Origin: Streptomyces sp. OR43
GTDB taxonomy: Bacteria > Actinomycetota > Actinomycetes > Streptomycetales > Streptomycetaceae
Assembly: GCF_008042275.1 (NCBI RefSeq)
Contig: NZ_RDBK01000043.1
Span: 2,649,906-2,696,323 of the forward strand
Direction: 5' to 3'
DNA: 46,418 nt
The translations under genes and the position numbers were made by a program. Below the pieces are notes generated by a model, which was not told the origin of the DNA, ran no database searches, and saw nothing but the letters and a program-made list of their open reading frames with translations. Position 1 is the first letter of the stretch, and each line of letters opens with the position of its first letter. Shown here one piece after another: positions 41,053 through 46,418 of the stretch.

Positions 41053-41754
41053 TCAGTTGTGGTTGTAGGCCACCAGCGAGATGCCGACGTAGTGGACGAC
41101 GAACGCCGCGAGGGTCAGCGAGTGGAAGACCTCGTGGAACCCGAAGAAGCGGGGTGACGGGTTCGGCCGCTTGATGCCGTAGATGACGCCGCCGGCGCTG
41201 TAGAGAAGCCCGCCGACCACGACGAGCACCAGCACCGCGATCCCGCCGGTCCGCATGAAGTCCGGCAGGAAGAAGACCGCCGCCCAGCCCATCGCGATGT
41301 AGCAGGGCGTGTACAGCCAGCGCGGGGCGCCGACCCAGAAGACCCGGAAGGCGATGCCGGCGACCGCCGCCGCCCAGACCGCCCACAGCAGCGGCGTCCC
41401 GGTGGACTCGGGCAGCAGGAGCAGGGTCAGCGGGGTGTAGGTGCCCGCGATGATCAGGAAGATGTTGGCGTGGTCGAGCCTGCGCAGCACGGCCTCGCCG
41501 CGCGGCCCCCACGTACCGCGGTGGTAGACCGCGCTCACGCCGAAGAGCAGGCAAGCGGTCGCGATGTAGATCGCGCAGGCGATCCGGCCGCGGGTGCTGT
41601 CCGCCAGGGCGATGAGCACGATGCCCGCGATCAGGACGGCGGGGAACATGCCGGCGTGCAGCCAGCCACGCATACGTGGCTTGACCTCCGCGGCGATGGT
41701 TCCGGCTGGTTCCAGCCCGGTGGGTTCGGGCGCGGCGGCGGGGGCGGCAGTCAT
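41053..41754 (-). CDS. Hemolysin III (YqfA/PAQR-like) membrane protein
   Basis: 233 residues with seven membrane helices. The family motifs are AVYHRG...RLDHANIFLIIAGTYTP and, near the end, GFHEVFHSLTLAAFVVHYVGI, which supply the metal-binding histidines of the PAQR/HlyIII superfamily. Despite the name, hemolysis is not established for most members; lipid or ceramidase-like chemistry is suspected. TACGAT ends 6 bases upstream of the ATG, with no ribosome site, so the mRNA should be leaderless. Directly upstream of that -10 lies an 8-bp-arm palindrome. The TetR gene lies downstream. Confidence 0.9.
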   Translation of the reverse strand: MTAAPAAAPEPTGLEPAGTIAAEVKPRMRGWLHAGMFPAVLIAGIVLIALADSTRGRIACAIYIATACLLFGVSAVYHRGTWGPRGEAVLRRLDHANIFLIIAGTYTPLTLLLLPESTGTPLLWAVWAAAVAGIAFRVFWVGAPRWLYTPCYIAMGWAAVFFLPDFMRTGGIAVLVLVVVGGLLYSAGGVIYGIKRPNPSPRFFGFHEVFHSLTLAAFVVHYVGISLVAYNHN

Positions 41755-41760
41755 TCCCGC

Positions 41761-41784
41761 ATCGTACCTACGCTTCCGTAGGTA
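41761..41784 (-). promoter_or_regulatory. Promoter -10 and palindromic operator of the hemolysin III gene
   Basis: TACCTACGCTTCCGTAGGTA (41765-41784) has perfect 8-bp arms around CTTC. The -10 TACGAT (41761-41766, minus strand) begins in its last two bases, so the operator occupies the -35/-10 spacer. A bound repressor would block RNA polymerase. Confidence 0.65.
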
Positions 41785-41963
41785 TCGGATCCGAGTGGTG
41801 ATGCTCACGTGGGCGGCCCCCTGGACATATGGGCGGATCGGTCGGATGATCAAATGAGTGCGGTCGGCACCGGATGAGCGCCAGGGAATTCGAAAGGGTA
41901 GAAGCATCCGGGTCGCAGCCCCCACGGGGCCTACCAAACACACACCCTCATCAAGGAGCGATC

Positions 41964-43790
41964 GTGGCGCGAGACATCGCGGCTCCCCTCACTGTTCCCA
42001 CCAACCACCAGGAGCTCGTCGCCTGGGTCGACGAGATCGCAGCCCTGACCGAGCCGGACCGAGTGGTCTGGTGCGACGGTTCCGAGGCCGAGTACGAGCG
42101 CCTGTGCGGGGAGCTCGTCGCCAAGGGCACGTTCACCAAGCTCGACGAGATCAAGCGCCCGAACTCGTACTACGCCGCCTCGGACCCGAGCGATGTCGCC
42201 CGCGTCGAGACCCGGACGTTCATCTGCTCCGCGAAGGAGGAGGACGCCGGTCCGACGAACCACTGGAAGGACCCCGCCGAGATGCGGGAGATCTTCGTGG
42301 GGGACAAGGGCGTCTTCCGCGGCTCCATGCGGGGTCGCACCATGTACGTCGTGCCCTTCTGCATGGGCCCCGTGGGCTCGCCGCTCTCCGCCATCGGCGT
42401 CGAGATCACCGACTCCGCGTACGTCGCCGTCTCCATGCGCACCATGACCCGCATGGGACAGGCCGTCCTCGACGAGCTCGGCACCGACGGCTTCTTCGTC
42501 AAGGCCGTCCACACGCTCGGCGCGCCCCTGGAGGAGGGCCAGGAGGACGTTCCGTGGCCCTGCAACTCCACCAAGTACATCTCGCACTTCCCCGAGGACC
42601 GCGAGATCTGGTCCTACGGCTCCGGCTACGGCGGCAACGCCCTGCTCGGCAAGAAGTGCTACGCGCTGCGCATCGCCTCCGTCATGGCGCGCGACGAGGG
42701 CTGGCTCGCCGAGCACATGCTGATCCTGAAGCTCACGCCGCCGCGCGGTGAGTCGAAGTACGTGGCCGCCGCCTTCCCCTCCGCCTGCGGCAAGACCAAC
42801 CTCGCCATGCTGGAGCCCACGATCTCCGGCTGGACCGTCGAGACCATCGGCGACGACATCGCCTGGATGCGGTTCGGCGAGGACGGCCGCCTCTACGCGA
42901 TCAACCCCGAGGCCGGCTTCTTCGGCGTCGCGCCCGGCACCGGCGAGCACACCAACGCCAACGCCATGAAGACCATGTGGGGCAACTCCGTCTTCACCAA
43001 CGTCGCGCTCACCGACGACGGCGACGTCTGGTGGGAGGGCATGACCGAGGAGCTCCCGAAGCACCTCACGGACTGGAAGGGCAACGACTGGACGCCCGAG
43101 TCCGGTACGCCCGCCGCCCACCCCAACGCCCGTTTCACCGTCCCGGCCGGCCAGTGCCCGATCATCGCGCCCGAGTGGGAGGACCCGAAGGGCGTGCCGA
43201 TCTCGGCCATCCTCTTCGGCGGCCGCCGCGCCTCCGCCGTCCCGCTGGTCACCGAGTCCTTCAACTGGCAGCACGGCGTCTTCCTCGGAGCCAACGTCGC
43301 CTCCGAGAAGACGGCCGCCGCCGAGGGCAAGGTCGGCGAGCTGCGCCGCGACCCGTTCGCCATGCTGCCGTTCTGCGGCTACAACATGGGCGACTACATG
43401 AACCACTGGCTGAAGGTCGGCGCGGACAAGCCGGACCAGTCGAAGCTCCCGAAGATCTACTACGTGAACTGGTTCCGCAAGAACGAGGCGGGCAAGTTCG
43501 TCTGGCCCGGCTTCGGCGAGAACAGCCGCGTCCTCAAGTGGATCGTCGAGCGCCTGGAGGGCAAGGCCGAGGGCGTCGAGACCCCGATCGGCATCCTGCC
43601 GGCCAAGGGCTCGATCGACACCGAGGGCCTGGACCTCTCCGAGTCCGACCTGGACTTCCTGCTCAAGGTGGACAAGGAGGTCTGGCGCGAGGAGGCGGCG
43701 CTGGTCCCCGAGCACCTCAACACCTTCGGTGACCACACGCCGAAGGAACTGTGGGACGAGTACCGGGCCCTGGTGCAGCGCCTGGGCTGA
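41964..43790 (+). CDS. pckG: Phosphoenolpyruvate carboxykinase (GTP)
   Basis: 608 residues, GTG start with AAGGAG 6 bases upstream. It converts oxaloacetate and GTP to PEP, CO2 and GDP, the entry to gluconeogenesis. The P-loop and hyper-reactive cysteine are in FPSACGKTNLAM (271-282); kinase-2 is ETIGDDIAWM. The substrate segment is RTMYVVPFCMGPVGSP (125-140), and the nucleotide pocket carries WVNWFRKNEAGKFVWPGFGENSRVL-type residues. Length and motifs fit the GTP-dependent class, not the ATP class. A 13-bp terminator follows. Confidence 0.96.
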   Translation: MARDIAAPLTVPTNHQELVAWVDEIAALTEPDRVVWCDGSEAEYERLCGELVAKGTFTKLDEIKRPNSYYAASDPSDVARVETRTFICSAKEEDAGPTNHWKDPAEMREIFVGDKGVFRGSMRGRTMYVVPFCMGPVGSPLSAIGVEITDSAYVAVSMRTMTRMGQAVLDELGTDGFFVKAVHTLGAPLEEGQEDVPWPCNSTKYISHFPEDREIWSYGSGYGGNALLGKKCYALRIASVMARDEGWLAEHMLILKLTPPRGESKYVAAAFPSACGKTNLAMLEPTISGWTVETIGDDIAWMRFGEDGRLYAINPEAGFFGVAPGTGEHTNANAMKTMWGNSVFTNVALTDDGDVWWEGMTEELPKHLTDWKGNDWTPESGTPAAHPNARFTVPAGQCPIIAPEWEDPKGVPISAILFGGRRASAVPLVTESFNWQHGVFLGANVASEKTAAAEGKVGELRRDPFAMLPFCGYNMGDYMNHWLKVGADKPDQSKLPKIYYVNWFRKNEAGKFVWPGFGENSRVLKWIVERLEGKAEGVETPIGILPAKGSIDTEGLDLSESDLDFLLKVDKEVWREEAALVPEHLNTFGDHTPKELWDEYRALVQRLG

Positions 43791-43886
43791 CGGCCCCTTC
43801 GAACTCCGCGGTCGGGCTCCCGACATCCGCCCTGACCTGTGGGGTCAACGGCTCGCCGCGGTAGGGACGTGCACGAACACGGCCCT

Positions 43887-43918
43887 GGCCCCCGGAACCG
43901 GCAGCGGTTCCGGGGGCC
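43887..43918 (+). terminator. Terminator of pckG
   Basis: GGCCCCCGGAACC (43887-43899) and GGTTCCGGGGGCC (43906-43918) form a perfect 13-bp stem with a GGCAGC loop. Confidence 0.88.
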
Positions 43919-44033
43919 GCTCCCGTTTGCTTGTTCGTCGTCGGGTCGTGACCGGCCGGAGCTGTCGCGGGGGTGTGCCCCGGCCTACGTTGGACCTTGG
44001 CCGCGCCGGGGGGTGCGGGGGCTGTGGGGGGCC

Positions 44034-44555
44034 ATGACGTTGTCCGGCATACCGCCGTATCCGGACCAGCACACCGGCATGCCCTACCGGCCCAGGCGGT
44101 TCCCGCGCGGGGTAATGGTCCTGATCGTGGTGGTCGTCTCGCTGCTGGTGCTGTCCCCGGTCGCCCTCGTGGTGGGCTTCTTCTACGTCTGGGGAAGGAA
44201 CCACGAGGACATGCGCTTCCCCTCGGAGGACGTGAGCGTTTCCTCCTGCCGGAAGGACGCGGTGACCGGTGGCCCGGTGGCGGTCGTGCGCGTGGCGAGC
44301 CGGGCGGCGCGGCCCGGAACCTTCACGGTTCGTCTCGGCTTCCGTGACCTGCGGGGCAAGGACGGGGGCGAGGGCCGGAGCGAGCCGGCCGGGAGGCGCA
44401 CCGTGGTCTTCGAGGACCTGGCGGTGGGGGCGACGGCGACCGGAGAGATCGCCGGGCCGGTCCCGGTGCGGGGCCGGCCGCAGTGCGTGGTCGCCGATGT
44501 GACGTTCCTGTCGACCGCCCTGGCCGCACGGGCGTCCGCGTCCGCCACGCCCTGA
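44034..44555 (+). CDS. Uncharacterised single-pass membrane protein
   Basis: 173 residues. A cytoplasmic N terminus rich in Pro/Arg (YPDQHTGMPYRPRRFPRG) leads into a strong membrane helix (VMVLIVVVVSLLVLSPVALVVGFFYVW). An outer domain follows, with two cysteines (VSVSSCRKDAV, RGRPQCVVADV) and a beta-sandwich look. GGGGG lies 3 bases before the ATG, a tight spacing. I do not recognise the family. It is convergent with the gene at 44604. Confidence 0.75.
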   Translation: MTLSGIPPYPDQHTGMPYRPRRFPRGVMVLIVVVVSLLVLSPVALVVGFFYVWGRNHEDMRFPSEDVSVSSCRKDAVTGGPVAVVRVASRAARPGTFTVRLGFRDLRGKDGGEGRSEPAGRRTVVFEDLAVGATATGEIAGPVPVRGRPQCVVADVTFLSTALAARASASATP

Positions 44556-44564
44556 AGGGTGGCA

Positions 44565-44599
44565 CCCGGTCCACACGCCTCGACGGCACGTGGACCGGG
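44565..44599. terminator. Bidirectional terminator between convergent genes
   Basis: CCCGGTCCAC (44565-44574) pairs with GTGGACCGGG (44590-44599) across a 15-base loop. Confidence 0.75.
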
Positions 44600-44603
44600 G
44601 CCG

Positions 44604-45020
44604 TCAGAGGGCGCCGACCAGCCGCGGCGGGGCGGCGGACTCGGCGGGGGCAGCGGCGGCGACCGCTGCGGTGTGGGCGTCCATACGTTCGGCCGAGAGG
44701 ATCGCGACGACCGTGTCGGCGCGGGACGCCGCCACCACCAGGGCCCGGCCCGCGAGGGCGTGGGCGCGGCGGTGGAGGCTGGTCGCGGACGCGTCGCTCA
44801 GGCCGGCGTGCCGGGCGGGCGGTGCGCCGCGCAAGCGGGCGACCTGTTCGGCGATGCGGTCGCCCGCCTCGCCCAGCCCCAGCTCGTCGGTGACCGCGAG
44901 CAGGGCGGCCAGGTGTCCGGCGAGCTGGATGTCCAACTCCTCCTCGCGGGTGCGGTGCGGGAAGTCGTCGGCATGGTCGGCCGGTGTGTGGACCGATTTG
45001 GTGCGGATCGGTTCGTACAT
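44604..45020 (-). CDS. Uncharacterised helical protein
   Basis: 138 residues, ATG 45020 with AGGAGG 7 bases upstream. It starts MYEPIRTKSVHTPADHADDF and continues as amphipathic helices (EELDIQLAGHLAALLAVTDEL, AGDRIAEQVARL, HRRAHALAGRALVVAASRAD). An alanine-rich C terminus follows. No membrane segment. I do not recognise the family. The promoter spacer carries an AT-rich inverted repeat (45054-45073), unusual here, so control by a metal- or redox-sensing repressor is possible. Confidence 0.78.
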   Translation of the reverse strand: MYEPIRTKSVHTPADHADDFPHRTREEELDIQLAGHLAALLAVTDELGLGEAGDRIAEQVARLRGAPPARHAGLSDASATSLHRRAHALAGRALVVAASRADTVVAILSAERMDAHTAAVAAAAPAESAAPPRLVGAL

Positions 45021-45050
45021 GGATGGCCTCCTGGTGGTGCTGTGGGGACC

Positions 45051-45073
45051 ATCTTAGCTTGGATTCAGTCTAA
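45051..45073 (-). promoter_or_regulatory. AT-rich inverted repeat in the promoter of the gene at 44604
   Basis: TTAGCTTGGATTCAGTCTAA (45054-45073) has symmetric TTAG..TG....CA..CTAA positions. A TAAGAT -10 (minus strand, 45051-45056) overlaps one end. It looks like a DtxR/Fur-type operator but does not match the 19-bp DtxR consensus exactly. Confidence 0.4.
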
Positions 45074-45103
45074 AGTTATTCAAGTTCGATTGTCTGTTGG
45101 CGG

Positions 45104-46315
45104 TCACACCTGCCCGTACCCGTCCAGGAAGCGGGCGATCCGGCCGATCGCGTCCGTGAGGTCCTTCGTCGAGGGCAGCGTCACGACCCGGAAGTGATCG
45201 GGATCCGGCCAGTTGAACCCCGTCCCCTGCACCACCATGATCTTCTCGGCCCGCAGCAGGTCGAGGACCATCTGCCGGTCGTCCTTGATCTTGTAGACCT
45301 TGGGGTCGAGCCGGGGGAAGAGGTACAGCGCCCCCTTCGGCTTCACACAGGTCACGCCCGGAATCTGGGTCAGCAGGTCGTACGCCACGTCCCGCTGCTC
45401 CAGGATCCGCCCGCCCGGCAGCACCAGGTCGTTGATCGACTGCCGGCCGCCGAGCGCGGTGGCCACCGCGTGCTGCGAGGGCATGTTGGCGCACAGCCGC
45501 ATGTTGGCCAGGATCGTCAGCCCCTCGATGTACGAGGAGGCGTGCGCCTTCGGCCCGCAGACGGCCATCCAGCCGGAGCGGTAACCGGCCACCCGGTAGT
45601 TCTTGGACAGCCCGTTGAAGGTGAGCACCATCAGATCGGGTGCGATCGCCGCCGTCGGCGTGTGCGTCGCACCGTCGTACAGGATCCGGTCGTAGATCTC
45701 GTCGGAGCAGACCACCAGGTTGTGCCGCCGGGCGATCTCCGTCAGCCCGCGCAGCATCTCGTCGTCGTAGACGGCGCCCGTCGGGTTGTTCGGATTGATG
45801 ATCACCATCGCCTTGGTGCGGTCGGTGATCTTCCGCTCGATGTCGGCCAGGTCCGGCATCCAGTCCGCCTGCTCGTCGCACCGGTAGTGCACGGCCGTGC
45901 CGCCCGCCAGTGAGACGGACGCCGTCCACAGCGGATAGTCCGGAGCCGGTACGAGCACCTCGTCACCGTCGTCGAGCAGCGCCTGCATCGACATCTGGAT
46001 CAGTTCGGAGACGCCGTTGCCCAGGTAGACGTCCTCGACATCGAGGTCGATCCCCTTGGTCTGGTAGTGCTGCATCACCGCGCGCCGCGCGGACAGCAGT
46101 CCCTTCGCATCGCCGTAGCCGTGCGCCCCGGACAGGTTGCGCAGGATGTCTTCGAGGATCTCGGGCGGGCACTCGAAACCGAACGCGGCAGGGTTGCCGG
46201 TGTTCAGCTTGAGGATGCGGTGACCTGCTGCTTCCAGCCGCATCGCCTCCTCGAGCACGGGGCCCCGGATTTCGTAACAGACGTTGGCGAGCTTCGTGGA
46301 CTGGATGACCTGCAT
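45104..46315 (-). CDS. Alanine/aspartate-type aminotransferase (class I)
   Basis: 403 residues, PLP-dependent. The cofactor lysine K238 lies in FNGLSKNYRVAGYRSGWM; NPNNPTGAVYDDEML and the substrate arginine in HFRVVTLPS are further class I landmarks. The best match I know is AlaA/AlaT (alanine-pyruvate aminotransferase, 405 residues in E. coli), which starts with the similar IQSTKLANVCYEIRGPV. TAAGCT (46323-46328 on the minus strand) is 7 bases before the ATG, without a ribosome site, so the mRNA is probably leaderless. The gene symbol alaA would be reasonable, but aspartate specificity cannot be ruled out. Confidence 0.88.
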   Translation of the reverse strand: MQVIQSTKLANVCYEIRGPVLEEAMRLEAAGHRILKLNTGNPAAFGFECPPEILEDILRNLSGAHGYGDAKGLLSARRAVMQHYQTKGIDLDVEDVYLGNGVSELIQMSMQALLDDGDEVLVPAPDYPLWTASVSLAGGTAVHYRCDEQADWMPDLADIERKITDRTKAMVIINPNNPTGAVYDDEMLRGLTEIARRHNLVVCSDEIYDRILYDGATHTPTAAIAPDLMVLTFNGLSKNYRVAGYRSGWMAVCGPKAHASSYIEGLTILANMRLCANMPSQHAVATALGGRQSINDLVLPGGRILEQRDVAYDLLTQIPGVTCVKPKGALYLFPRLDPKVYKIKDDRQMVLDLLRAEKIMVVQGTGFNWPDPDHFRVVTLPSTKDLTDAIGRIARFLDGYGQV

Positions 46316-46418
46316 GTCTGCGAGCTTACGACTGTGTTTCGCGGGCCGCCGTGTCCCGCTCCACCGGGATCCACAACTGCGCGTCCGCACGCGCCCCTTC
46401 GGGCGAGACGTGCACACG

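Noticed and set aside
41931..43826. A 631-codon minus-strand frame opposite pckG
   Set aside because: Composition is Val/Gly/Asp/Leu/Arg-biased shadow sequence, while the plus strand encodes all PEPCK motifs.

Overview
The window reads as a stretch of Streptomyces core chromosome. The DNA is very GC-rich, coding is dense, and GTG and TTG starts are common. The gene content is typical of the genus: a mycothiol-specific amidase, a Streptomyces-type propionyl-CoA carboxylase with its small epsilon subunit, a histidine ammonia-lyase, GTP-dependent PEP carboxykinase and a LADTG sortase-type surface peptide. From memory, the gene order resembles the S. coelicolor chromosome around SCO4920-SCO4984; I could not check this. 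I see no phage, insertion sequence, CRISPR array or structural RNA.

Layout. 1-8655 is an acyl-CoA and biotin block: a TetR regulator, accA2 (biotin carboxylase plus biotin carrier), a small membrane protein, maf, a tiny membrane protein, pccE-pccB, birA and adenylate cyclase. AccA2, PccB and PccE would form one carboxylase, and BirA biotinylates AccA2. 8809-15026 holds an enoyl-CoA hydratase, the GAF-GGDEF protein cdgE, hutH, a LADTG mini-protein, an acidic protein and a lipoprotein L,D-transpeptidase. 15179-17442 is a MacB-type ABC transporter. 17718-24468 has an RDD membrane protein, gdhA, a YrdB-like protein, msrA, metB and several small proteins. 24555-27916 contains two sigma-factor loci (an ECF42/DGPF pair and a SigE-like gene) and a MarR regulator. 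28073-33716 has threonine dehydratase, a DrrAB-type exporter, greA, a DUF4307-like protein and mca. 33866-37987 encodes a large STAND/TPR membrane ATPase and a Uma2-type nuclease-fold protein. 38218-46315 has a YyaL-like thioredoxin-fold protein, a TetR regulator, hemolysin III, PEP carboxykinase, two uncharacterised proteins and an alanine/aspartate-type aminotransferase.

The most striking observation is a perfect 299-bp tandem duplication (26610-26908 and 26909-27207) inside the SigE-like sigma gene. Because 299 is not a multiple of three, it shifts the frame. Removing one copy restores a 176-codon gene whose stop overlaps, as GTGA, the start of a small membrane protein. This could be a reversible on/off allele, a fresh mutation or an assembly error.

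Other signals include a textbook ECF42 promoter (TGTCGA-N17-CGTC) in front of the DGPF/ECF42 operon, and a repeated promoter architecture in which a -10 hexamer lies 6-8 bases before the start codon (apparently leaderless mRNAs) at about eleven genes. Palindromic operators lie in the promoters of hemolysin III, the DrrAB exporter and the enoyl-CoA hydratase. Families of 39-40 bp and 25 bp tandem repeats sit at gene 3' ends.
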